Part shown: piece by piece, positions 46,398-55,654 of the stretch
Layout of the letters: every line of letters starts with the position of its first letter
How positions within the stretch are numbered: position 1 is the first letter of the stretch
From: Podocnemis expansa
Lineage: Eukaryota > Chordata > Testudines > Podocnemididae
Assembly (NCBI GenBank): GCA_007922195.1
Contig: ML682088.1
Location: 2,343,567 to 2,407,566, forward strand
Direction: 5' to 3'
DNA: 64,000 bases
Translations under genes and position numbers: made by a program
Notes under the pieces: generated by a model
Databases searched by the model: none
Told to the model about the DNA's origin: nothing
What the model saw: the letters and a program-made list of their open reading frames with translations, nothing else

Positions 46398-46769
46398 TAC
46401 AGGTAGTCCTCACTTAGTGACCGGGTTCCGTTCCTGAAACCCGGTTGATAAACGAATTGGTCACTAAACGAGGAGCAGCCCTTACCGGTATTTCAAGCAT
46501 AATGTACTTTACTGGTAGTGGGTTTTTCAACCATCGGTAGATAGTTTTAATGTCACCTTTGCATCATTTATAACATTTTTAATATATATTTTAAATGTTT
46601 TAAGCTCTAATGTACTGAACTTAGTTTGCATAGTGTACTGTAAATATAGGTAATCTGAGAGAGTTGATGCGAGTTCTCGTACATCGCCATAATACCAACT
46701 CATCAGAGAGCTGGTCATAACTCTGAGGGGTCACTAAATGAGTAGGTCACTAAGTGAGGACTAGCTGTA
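46398..46769. mobile_element. Pogo/Tigger-like MITE with TA duplication (368 bp)
   Basis: The element at 46400-46767 begins CAGGTAGTCCTCACTTAGTG and ends with its reverse complement; 22 of 23 terminal positions pair. TA flanks both ends (46398-46399, 46768-46769). Text TCACTAAACGAGG and TCACTAAATGAG repeats inside. No transposase. It lies inside the retroviral integrase region, so it is younger than the provirus. Confidence 0.85.
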
Positions 46770-46789
46770 ATGACTTTAATTGCTGCTCT

Positions 46790-46980
46790 TTTAACGCTTT
46801 TCTTTGTTTGGATTTGATGGTCCTACTAATTCACTTAGCTTGTCCTACTGCCTCTAGATAATAGCGAATGTGAAACTTCTGCTTGATGTTTAGTAGGGTA
46901 CACGCTTCTTTACCAGTGACCCCACATAACTGCTACTATTGTCCAAGTCAATAAGCTTAGGGGCTCCCTTCTCCAGAGCA
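46790..46980 (-). pseudogene. Integrase core end, decayed
   Basis: Minus-strand translation, with a frameshift and stop, resembles the end of the retroviral integrase catalytic core. The core is separated from its start (48.0-48.13 kb) by an insertion of about 1 kb. Confidence 0.45.
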
Positions 46981-47954
46981 TATTACACACCGATTATTTT
47001 GCTGTTGGCAGGCGTGACCCAGGCCTCCTGGGATGACCTTCTCAATGTGATAAAATCAGAGCAAGCTGCAAAACCAAGGGCTGAACTCCCAAACCACTGA
47101 CGAGTGGTACTTAAACCAGTCTCCCAGTTAGTAACAAATCATGCTTCTGATTCCCCACTCTGGTCATCACCAAGCATAACTAAATAGAAAAAGCCCCCTT
47201 TAGTGCACATCAGCTCCTCCAGCCCCACCTAGCCACTGGGTCTTTTAAAGAAATAGGTTCTTCTGACCCCAAAAGGTCGACCACATTACCCAGAACAATA
47301 TGGGCTTGGATCTTTCCCAAAATACCACACTGCCAACCAATCTTTTAGTAACTACAACTAAAAGTTTAATATAAGAAAAAAGCAAACAAAATATGAGAGG
47401 TTGTCCAGGGTCAAAGTGAATTATATACATACAAATGATTTAGAGTTGACAGAAATCAACTACTTGAAGAATCTACAGTTTGCAGTTTAGTCCAACTCCT
47501 CTGGTATGCACCCAGCACCTGGGTGGGTCTCAGTCCTTTGTTCTGTCCCTGAAGAATAGGTCCAGAGGGGAGAGTGTTTGTTGCAGACAGACTGAAGAGA
47601 AATGGAAATGGGGCCGTTGACTTTTATCACCTCTGCCTTGCCCATGCTCTGAGTCCTAGGTAAATCAAAATGGAGTTGAGTCACATGGTCAGTCTGGATG
47701 ACTCATCAAACAGGTTTCTTCCTAGGCCCGCTGTTGCTGGGAGTTCCCGTAATGGGCCATTAATGGGCGTTGGTTTTGCAGGCACCCAGTCTGGGATTAC
47801 TTTAGAATCAAATAACTTAGAACACACACAAAAAAAATAGATTCCTAATTTCTAATACAGATATGATACATACCTATAAACCATATAATTATTCCTAGCA
47901 GATTACAGCTTTTCTATTGATACCAAACATGGTATATCACATACAGATTATTGC
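46980..47954 (-). mobile_element. LTR-like insertion in integrase
   Basis: A block of about 930 bp (47003-47933) separates two parts of the integrase core. On the minus strand its end reads CACGCCTGCCAACA, and a TATA/AATAAA-like zone (CTTATATTAAACTTTT) lies inside, as in a solo LTR. Imperfect direct repeats of about 21 bp flank it (46980-47002 and 47934-47954), longer than the usual 4-6 bp LTR duplication, so the class is unsettled. It resembles a family I remember from turtle genomes. Confidence 0.45.
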
Positions 47955-47999
47955 AAATATGAAATATTAATGAGAGATGATCATAAACAGTCCCCTAGA

Positions 48000-48135
48000 T
48001 CCAGTCAGCATCACATCAGGGCAGTAATATTTTTAATGAGGAAGGTCTCCATCCAATGTGAAAAAGCATCCACAACAACCAGCATATATCTGTTACCTCT
48101 TGTTGTTAAGGCTAACATGCATGTAGACTGCACCT
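48000..48135 (-). pseudogene. Integrase catalytic-core start, decayed
   Basis: The minus-strand frame overlapping 48011-48271 carries, in its last 40 residues, the conserved Val-rich strand with the first catalytic Asp of retroviral integrase (around 48065-48120). Upstream residues in the same frame come from the GC-rich insertion, so the open frame is an accidental fusion. Confidence 0.65.
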
Positions 48136-48490
48136 GTTTTCTGGCTGGGCCCTGGACACCAGGGTGGGCCTGGCCAGTCCTGCTCCCAGTCATGCCTAGC
48201 AACTGGAGCATTGGTGGAGGATGAGGCAGGAGAGAGGAGGCCCGCCCTCTGCTGCGTAAAGGCTGCAGCAAGTGCCTGAGGCCAGAGCTGCATCAGCAGA
48301 GAGGAAACCACCCCTGCCAGTCTGCTTGCAGTGCCACCGCTCACGACTGCAGCCACCAGCTGCTGGTCAGTCTGTGGTCATGGTGGCAAGCTTGCACTGC
48401 TGCCAGGCACTGCGGCAAGTGTGATTGGGCTTGCTGACCAGCCGGGTGGGCCTGTGCCCAGCCAGGCTCATGTGTAGCTACACCTCTGAA
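48131..48490. mobile_element. GC-rich hAT-like insertion in the provirus
   Basis: A GC-rich block with GGCTGGGCCCTGG near the left and TGTGCCCAGCCAGGCTCATG, AGCTACACCTCTG at the right, a loosely inverted pair. It splits the integrase region. No resolved duplication. Confidence 0.5.
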
Positions 48491-48812
48491 GGGCAGCTCC
48501 CTAGCACAGTTAATTTGAATTCATTCTCTTGGACCATGAATGCCTCTTTTATGAGATCCTTTGTATGTTTATTGGCTGGATTGTATCTACTCAAAACCAG
48601 TCAAGTATCAATATGTGGATCCCTTCAGATCTTTTCTGCATTTGGACCAACATGTCATCTTGGCTTCTGCTTGTTTGGGGTGATGACTTAGAGTGGATCC
48701 ATGCACATGCACCAACAGATCTTTTTGTTTATCCCATGGTAAAACTCATACCAAACACCTTCTGCTTTTACACATAGAAACCCTCGCTTTACTGCTAAAT
48801 CCTGACCTACAT

Positions 48813-49373
48813 TTACTTTCTGTTAACAAGCTTGCTTCCAAAGAGGTCCTGCCTCCAAATCCTGTTTCTGAATGTTTTGCAGCAGCTCCGCCTCAGTTTA
48901 TTATGATTGCTGCTGCTGGCCTTGAGTGAGAACTGCTGCCAGGCTGATTGCCAAAGTAGTTTCTCCTGGCCAGGATGATCCAGTAACTGCTGCATCTTTG
49001 GCTGCTAGGTCAGCTGCCTGCTTTTCTTTTACAATGGATCCTTTATGTTGTGTGCCTGAATTTTAACCATGCCCAGTCCAAACTGCTTGGCATTATTGTC
49101 CAGCATTTGCCACCTAGTACTGAATTTGGTCTCTCCTTCAGTTATACCCTGTGTTTGTCCTGAGCCCACCAGGCTAGCATTAACTCAGCTCCCCTGAATA
49201 TCCAGTCCCAATTCAGAAATCTGGTAAGCTTCCATTAGCACACTGATAACTGCTGCCAATTTTGCATACTGAGTTGGCTTATTCCCATGGTTATACTGCA
49301 GGGTTTTTATGATTATTCTGTCTCTCAGGTTTGCCTTCTTTTCTTTATCCTTGTGCATAGTGGCTACTGCCAT
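48813..49373 (-). pseudogene. RNase H region, decayed
   Basis: Two minus-strand pieces (49185-49373 and 48813-48995) read as the middle of a retroviral RNase H domain, with the QYAKLAAVI-type helix, and the stretch following it towards integrase. They are separated by frameshifts. Confidence 0.55.
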
Positions 49374-49612
49374 CTGTATCCCATGCTGCCTCTTACTCTC
49401 TAATCTTGCTTGGACACATCATATGTTTAAAAACCTGGATTCCAGATGCCAGAGGGGCTAACTTTGCATTCATGTGGCAATTTTTCTATGCAAATGCTTG
49501 AAATCCAGTCCTTTGACCTTGTAAGCATCTTCATTTTCTCCTTGCAAAGCCAGAGTCTATTTCTGAATTCTTTCATTGTTTACTTGTCTACCTTTTACTC
49601 TTTGCTATAGGG

Positions 49613-49901
49613 GCTTGTCTTCACTGATGACAGGAAAATTACCACCATCAGACTGACTTTCCCAATCAACTGATCAGGTCTGTGAAGACTTGCTTAGTCG
49701 ATCGGTAAGCCGATCTTTGTCTGTACACCACCCTGGCAACTGGCGTAGTACTGAGTTGAAAGGAGGCCCCGCCCTTCAACTCAGCATGATGGATGTGCCA
49801 GCATAGGGCAGTCAAAGTGAAATATGCAAATTATTTTAAGAAACTTGCATATCTCCTTTCAGCTGCTGCTGAAAATGGCAGGCAGTATAGACCTCCCCAT
49901 A
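49613..49901. mobile_element. MITE, GGGCTTGTCTTCACTG type
   Basis: Begins GGGCTTGTCTTCACTGATG and ends GGCAGGCAGTATAGACCTCCCC, an imperfect inverted pair. The inner piece AGTCAAAGTGAAATATGC, with CATATCTCCTTTCAGC, is shared with 61640-61740. It lies within the provirus between RNase H and reverse transcriptase. Confidence 0.55.
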
Positions 49902-50206
49902 CCTCCTTAAGGATGGGTATGGTGACTGACAATGAACAATTTTTGGCCTCCCACCAAGGATTTATGTCTGATAATAGCCCAATATGCTGCCAGCAGTTTT
50001 TTTTATGCCCGTTATGTTTTAGTTTTGTACCCCGCAGCAGCTGGGAGGTGAATGCTACCTAGCTGATTTTGTTCTCCCCTATACCGTTTGTGATTACCAG
50101 AGAGTATGGAAATGGTTCACTCTCATCTGAGCTAGCCAATACCAGAATATTCTCCAAAAAGCTTTTTCAGTTTAACTACTGCTTTTGTGTGTTCCTTTTG
50201 CCAGTT

Positions 50207-50700
50207 TTAGTAAGATGCCCTTAACCTGTTATACAACAGCTTTGCTATCTCAGTATGTATGGGGGAGAACTCCCTGCAAAACCACGTTACTCCCAGAAAA
50301 GATTGCAGTGTCCATTTGTTTATGGGGATGGTCAGCGTGGAAATCAGTGCTGCCCTCTGGTGATCAATATTCTGCCCTTCTTTAGCTATGGAAACTCCTA
50401 GGAAGGTTACCTCTTTTTTAAACACTGGTGCTCTTCCACTATTTGCTGCTGCAAGTCCTGTCTGTTCCTCCTACATAGGGTAATGTGTCAGTTTGTCATC
50501 CACAATGAGGCTGTCCGGCCAAGGAAAATCCCTACAATACTGCTTCCTGTGGGCATGGAAGATAGACAGTCTTTGTACCTGTGGGGCAGTAGAGTTGATG
50601 CATTTTGTAAACTGCTCCCCATCCCCATGTCCTTTACTACAGTGCTGGAGCCAGGGGGAGGGACCAGAACCAATTGCTGATATCCAGGTCTGAAAACCAC
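50207..50700 (-). pseudogene. Reverse transcriptase, C-terminal part, decayed
   Basis: The piece at 50207-50425 reads as the RT thumb/connection region (a LQSFLGVTWFCREF-type motif). The piece at 50488-50700 covers the palm, where the catalytic YxDD motif appears altered to a VDD-type reading in a shifted frame. Stops and frameshifts preclude function. Confidence 0.6.
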
Positions 50701-50734
50701 TCCATTCTAGGAGAGAGTCTTTTTTTATTTTTTT

Positions 50735-50995
50735 AGATCATTTGGTCTCAAGTTGCGGTTAGGGAGGTCGAGGCTGGATATTAGAAAAAACTTCTTTACT
50801 AGGCGAGTGGTGAAGCCTTGGAATGAGCTGCTGAGGGAGGTGGTGGAGTCTCCATCTTTGGAGGTGTTTAAGGCCCGGCTGGACAAAACCATGACTGGGA
50901 TGGTTTAGTGGGAGTGGTCCTGCCTCTGGCAGGGGGTTGGACTAGATGACCTATGAGGTCCCTTCCAGCCCTATGTTTCTGTAATTTTTCTATGA
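50735..50995 (+). mobile_element. CR1 3' end inserted in the provirus
   Basis: GAGGCTGGATATTAGAAAAA, GTGGTGGAGTCTCCATCTTT, CTAGATGACCTATGAGGTCC and CTATGATTTTCT form a well-preserved CR1 tail on the plus strand, opposite to the provirus. It splits the RT domain and is therefore younger than the provirus. Confidence 0.85.
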
Positions 50996-51019
50996 TTTTC
51001 TATTTCTGGATAAGCAGTC

Positions 51020-51185
51020 TTAGCAGCCGTAGATTTTGCCTTATTGTTTACACTTCTGTGGTCTGTGATCAAACTTCTTCCACATCTTGGCTTCTGTACT
51101 GGCCAGGGTATGGAATTACAGACTGAGAACATTGGTTTATCACACTTGTTCTATGAGTAGCTCCACTACATCCTGAATTGAACTT
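51020..51185 (-). pseudogene. Reverse transcriptase, N-terminal part, decayed
   Basis: Minus-strand text reads as the conserved segment with an NTPI/PVxKP-like then DYR/VN-like order, in more than one frame. It continues across the CR1 insertion into the palm at 50.7 kb. Confidence 0.55.
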
Positions 51186-51199
51186 ATGGATCCTTAGGT

Positions 51200-51412
51200 C
51201 AGTGTTTCCCAAGCAGTGTGCCATGGTACACAGGTGTGCCCTCATATCCGAGCAGGTGTGCCATGGAATTTTCTGAAAAACTACTCAGAGTTATGGATTG
51301 GCTCATGAATATTCATGAGTTCATTTGAAGACTATATGGTGGTGTGCCTCAGAATAATTAAAGGTATCAAGGTGTGCCAGGGCAGAAAAAAGGGTAGGAA
51401 CTCTCAGGTGAT
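51200..51412. mobile_element. hAT-like MITE in the provirus
   Basis: Begins CAGTGTTTCCCAAGCAGTG and ends GGGTAGGAACTCTC, with GTGTGCC words near both ends. This terminal type is common in Charlie-like MITEs. No clear 8-bp duplication. Confidence 0.6.
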
Positions 51413-51699
51413 CCTCCTCCCTTTCAAGTGAATTCTGGGTATCCGTTTGACCACATTCCAGTTTGGACATGGCCTATACATTGGAAAATGTTCCCATTCA
51501 TTGGCCTGCTTAGACATGTATCTTGTCCATAATATACAGCTGCCTTCTGTACATTTTTAACTGATTCTACCACTGCTGATATAAGCCTCCTTCCTCATTT
51601 CCCAAAGCATCATCTTAGTTAAATCTGTTACCATTCTCATTTTTGCTAGCACACAGATCCAAAAAATCTTGTCTTGTGAATGCACTACTATATATATCA

Positions 51700-51900
51700 C
51701 TCTCCTCTTCATAGGCATTGGAGAGAAGGTGGGTGAGGCAATAGCATTTATTGAACCATCTTCTGTTGGTGCAAATCTAGCTTCTGAGCCACAAAGAGCT
51801 CTTCTCACATCTCATGCCAACAGAAGTTGGTCCAATAAAAAAAATACTACCTCACCTACCTTGTCTCTCTCATGTCTTGGGGCTGACACAGTAACACCTA
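51700..51900. mobile_element. Second foldback family, palindromic copy
   Basis: Left arm about 51719-51768 (GAGAGAAGGTGGGTGAGGCA, ATTTATTGAACCATCTTCTG) and right arm about 51819-51872 (CCAACAGAAGTTGGTCCAAT, CTACCTCACCTACCTTG) are near reverse complements around a loop of about 50 bp. The right side continues GGGGCTGACACAGTAACACC, a tail similar in pattern to the GACTAACATGGCTACC end of the first foldback family. Confidence 0.6.
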
Positions 51901-52399
51901 CACTGCATCCGTCTCTTCTTCATGGTCCTGCAATAGTTGGTTCCTTTTCCTTGACTTGAACTGGTGGAGTTAATCCAGTAACTCCCTGAATACTTTTTTT
52001 TGTGCTGACAAAGTCCCGTCATAGTTATTTTTACCCTGCTATTTAGTAACATCTTTTTTTCACACTTGCTGCAGTGGCTTTTACCATGAAGAATCCCCAG
52101 CTATCCTGTGAAAGGGGAGCTGTGAACAGCTGTGGTGCAGGAGTCCGGCATCTCTACTATAAGTTTTCCAGGTGAGTCTCCTGCTAGGCTGGCTCTACTG
52201 AAGAGCTTTCTTTACTTCTTTCTCCATTACCTCCTTGCCTTTCTTAAGTTGCCAGAGTAGCAGCCATGTACTTTAGTGGTCCTGCTCTTCTCATCTCCTC
52301 CTCCAGAATCCCTTGCCTCTGGAATCAGAAAAATCTCAGCTTCCACCCTTGACAATGGTGCTTGATTCAGCCCCACCAGTGCTCAGCTCTGGCTAAGAA

Positions 52400-53570
52400 A
52401 CTATTGAAATTACTGGGATTAGGGTTGAGTTGAACTGCAAAAAATATTCCTGACCCTCCAAAGACAGAACAACTAACAACATTTAAATGTTTTCTCTCCT
52501 TTTCTTAGTGAATCACACACACTGTACTCTTACAGAGTCTACCACTGAGGGAGGTGATCTGCTAGTCCACTTGGACTCTTCTCTGAGAGTAGCTTCATAT
52601 TAAACACCTCAGCATGAGCTGGTCTAAACTTATACAGCACTCTTAGCAGCTGTGCCCTAAAATTTGTGGAATCAATTTAGTATGCTCTATAACTTTTGAC
52701 CATATACTCCACAAAGATCTGTGCATACTTTCTACCAATTCTACAGAGTTAAGTGGTTCATCTCTTTCTAGGTTATTCCTCTCAAATACCTGTAAGTAAA
52801 CTTATTACAATCACTCCTGGGAGGAGTTCCTAATTATTGATGGAGAAGTCCAACTTCTTGATACTGAGTTTACAAATTTCAGTAATGATCCTCTGACCCT
52901 TTTCTGCCTTGTCCTTCAACTTTAATGAGACACTAGGATGTGGACCCCAACCTTCTGGGTATATTTCTCAACTCAGAGGCTGGGTGGCTTTTTTGGACGG
53001 GCTCAGAAGCAGTGGTAGTCATAGGGATCTGCAAGGGCCCCACTATACGGACACATCCCAGAGTTTCACTATGAACTGGCAGAAACTCTCCATGGGTCCT
53101 CCTCCTGATTGCGCTGGCATTAGTACAGCAGAGCTTACAAGATTGCTCCTTGCTCCATGCGCAGCTACTGTTCTTTCCTAATCTCACACCTTTCACTTAT
53201 CTCCAAAAGTTCCTCATGGGCTTGTGCTGCATGTATTTCACATCTTGTTACTTCTCCATCCCTTTTCTTTCTTTTTCTGAGTTCTGGCCCTGGATTTTTA
53301 AGCCCTTTAACTACTGATGCCAGGTACCAATTCCTGACAATAACCCTTGCAATAACCTCATCTTCTTTCTCCTTTTTATATTCCTTAACCAACAATGTTC
53401 ACTGGAATTCCTTTTCCAGTATATCTCAGTCTCCCTGTAATATGTTTCTGGGAAGTCCACAGGGGTCTCTTTTGGAGTTAACTCACTTCGCAAGTGCCCT
53501 GGAAACCTCCTTGAATTTGAATTCTTCTAGTGCCATCATTAAGCTTCTGGGTCCCAATCCTTGACAGCAA
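52400..53570 (-). pseudogene. Gag-like region, decayed
   Basis: Minus-strand pieces at 53311-53493 and 53165-53395 are rich in Lys/Glu with a coiled-coil-like helix, and text at 52640-52800 has capsid-like character. Position downstream of the primer-binding site and upstream of RT supports gag. No zinc knuckle was found. Confidence 0.45.
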
Positions 53571-53622
53571 AGCTATACCTATAATAAAATGTGTTAACTG
53601 CTCCAGACGAAAGGACTCCGGA

Positions 53623-53640
53623 ATCCAAGCCATGGCACCA
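53623..53640 (-). promoter_or_regulatory. Retroviral primer-binding site, tRNA-His-like
   Basis: On the minus strand, 18 bases starting TGGTGCCATGGCTTGGA match the 3' end of tRNA-His (TGGTGCCGTGACTCGGA) with few differences. It lies 3 bp downstream of a CA end, the expected position after a 5' LTR. Confidence 0.6.
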
Positions 53641-53643
53641 TTA

Positions 53644-54215
53644 TGTTAGGATTTCCTCCAAGAACTCTTTCCACTCAGCTTTTTAAGAACTCAGTTCAAT
53701 TCCAAATTTTGTGACTCAGCTTTCTGAGTCTGGCATATAGCACTGCTATGCTTGATCAGATTCAAATGCAAAGGGTGAGTGCAGGGTACATCACAAATCC
53801 AAGGTTAACCTTTCATTATTATACATTTACATATCCCATTTCATTTACTATGCATTACGCTGCAAATTTTGGGATTAGCTTGGTTCCCTTGGAAGAACGG
53901 ATCACTGCACAGCATGCTCTGTCCACACACTATCCATGGACAATTTACTCTTTACCACATTTTATGTTTTAGGAATATTTTATTTAATTGTTTTGCCCAC
54001 ATAAATGGTTTCTGAGTGTTGTTTTAGTTAGGTAAGTCACTCTGTTTATTAGCTTACTAACCAATTTACATATCTTAATTAGCACAGACATTCTGTTTCT
54101 AGACTACTGATTTATTTACTTCTCTAATCCCATCATACAAGAAATGAGCCCCATTTCCAATTACTGATGTCAAGATTGGCCTACTTCAGCAGTGTCAGGG
54201 TTTCATCCATTATGC
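53644..54215 (-). mobile_element. Probable 5' LTR of the provirus
   Basis: On the minus strand the block ends CCTAACA just before the primer-binding site. The start is less certain (near TGGATGAAACCCTGACA at about 54215). Internal TATA-like AATATTTTATT-type text lies near 53970. No matching 3' LTR was found in the window. Confidence 0.45.
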
Positions 54216-54244
54216 ATAAAATGCCCAGTTTAAAATTTGAGGAG

Positions 54245-54450
54245 GGTTTCTAGAAAGGCGGTCTATGCAGTAAATAGAGCACTGAAGTGGGAATGAGGAG
54301 GCTAGGACTCTAATCTTGGCTATTGCCATTGACCAGCTGTGAGACCTTGGGCAAATGACTCCACCTTTCTGTGTATGTTTCTCCTCCTACCCCTAGTCTG
54401 TGTTATCTGTTTAGATTGTAAGATATCTAGGGCATGGGAAGTCTTTTACT
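54245..54450 (+). repeat. MIR SINE with L2-like tail
   Basis: GTAAATAGAGCACTGAAGTG, then CCAGCTGTGAGACCTTGGGC, CTCCACCTTTCTGTGTATG and TTTAGATTGTAAGATATCTA follow the MIR body and tail order. A good match to the family as remembered. Confidence 0.75.
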
Positions 54451-54451
54451 G

Positions 54452-54740
54452 AGGCCTATTCTACACCTAAAATTTAGGTTGACCTCACTACATCATTCAG
54501 GGCTGTGGAACAACTTCAAGCTTTGTGTGATGTAGTTAGATTGACCTAATCCTCACTGTAGACATGGCTAGGTTGACAGAAGACTTCTTTCATTGACTTT
54601 AGCTACTGTTCTCAGGGGAGTGGATTTAACACACAACATCAGAAAGGGGAATGAAAAAAAAACCCTTCTGTCACTATCACAAGCATCGACGCTACAGAAG
54701 TATAGCTGCTTCGGTGTGGCTGTGCTAATGTAGTGCTCAT
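54452..54740. mobile_element. MITE of GTAGACATGGC type, tentative
   Basis: Starts near GAGGCCTATTCTACACC and carries AATTTAGGTTGACC and GTAGACATGGCTAGGTTGAC. Similar elements are common in turtles. The right end was not fixed. Confidence 0.45.
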
Positions 54741-54744
54741 ACTG

Positions 54745-55500
54745 TAAATGTTGTTGAAGTGGGTTGAGGTTATATCATGATTCCATCATTGTAATATTTG
54801 ATCAGCTGTACCATCTGGAGAAATGTAGCAAGATACAAACATAGTAGCATTTGGTCACCATAGAACGGTTATTTCCCTCTCTATTTTGTCTATCTTAGTT
54901 AATTTTAAGAAGTTGAGCTGGTTGAATCCTGCTTCTTTAATTATTGCAACAAAATATTCCTTTGATGGTCAATCTGTGTAACTTGGAACTTTCAGCCCAA
55001 ACGTACAAACCCCTGTTCCCTTTCAGTGATGGTATGATTTCTCACGACCTCAAAAGACATGAACTAGACATGTTAATTTTCTTACTAGAAGGTGTTCAGC
55101 TGAAACCAATTCTGTGTCTGCCTATAAAAGAGCTTTATTCCACTTTCACATGTGGTATGCTGTGAATCAGAAGTAATTCCACTGAAGTCATTGGAATAAT
55201 CCTGGAATGAAACTGGGATCAGCCAGAAGAGAACCAGACCAGGAGTTGTATTCTTATTTATAATTCTCTTTTATCAAAATTTCTACCATATATGGAGTAT
55301 TTATCCCAAACAGTCAATGTTTGGCAAAGTTATAAGAAACCGAAAACAGGATTTTATAACAGAAGGTTATTGGGCAACCTTAATAATAAATAGTGCTAAG
55401 CAGCACCATCTATAATGAATTAGTGAAAGGTTAAAAGCAACGTGTCATAAAGTCATGCTTTCCTTATCTAAAACACCACTCTACCACAGGGGAGATAACA
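54745..55500. other. Unassigned stretch
   Basis: A scrap at 55150-55230 resembles the old amniote repeat of 24.7 kb. No gene recognised; the frame 54944-55165 has no domain. Confidence 0.45.
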
Positions 55501-55504
55501 TTGC

Positions 55505-55650
55505 AACATGTGAGATGTAGTCCATCTAGGGAGCCCAGCCATAGAATAATGGTGGCATGCCGCACTTGACTACCATGCCAATGATGCAACACTACCCTAT
55601 GAGGAAACTCAGTTTGATGTTGAACTAACTGACTCTAAATAAAAAAAAAT
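55505..55650. repeat. Dispersed repeat, pair with 19.4 kb
   Basis: ATAATGGTGGCATGCC and GATGTTGAACTAACTGACTC resemble text at 19395-19655. Family unknown. Confidence 0.35.
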
Positions 55651-55654
55651 GTTG

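Larger units (their letters stand above)
46100..54215 (-). mobile_element. Endogenous retrovirus, decayed and multiply interrupted
   Basis: Minus-strand provirus remnant. In transcriptional order: a probable 5' LTR, a primer-binding site, gag-like text, reverse transcriptase, RNase H and integrase, each broken by stops, frameshifts and later insertions. Insertions seen: a foldback element (51.7 kb), a hAT-like MITE (51.2 kb), a CR1 tail (50.7-51.0 kb), a GC-rich block (48.1-48.5 kb), an LTR-like block (47.0-47.9 kb) and a pogo-like MITE (46.4 kb). No env and no 3' LTR were identified, so the 3' end is missing or unrecognisable. The affinity looks gamma/epsilon-like by motif style, but this is not certain. 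It is not functional. Confidence 0.75.

Noticed and set aside
48011..48356. Frames that appear to fuse integrase-like residues to a novel N-terminal part
   Set aside because: The junction is the edge of a GC-rich insertion; the fusion is accidental, not a domain combination.
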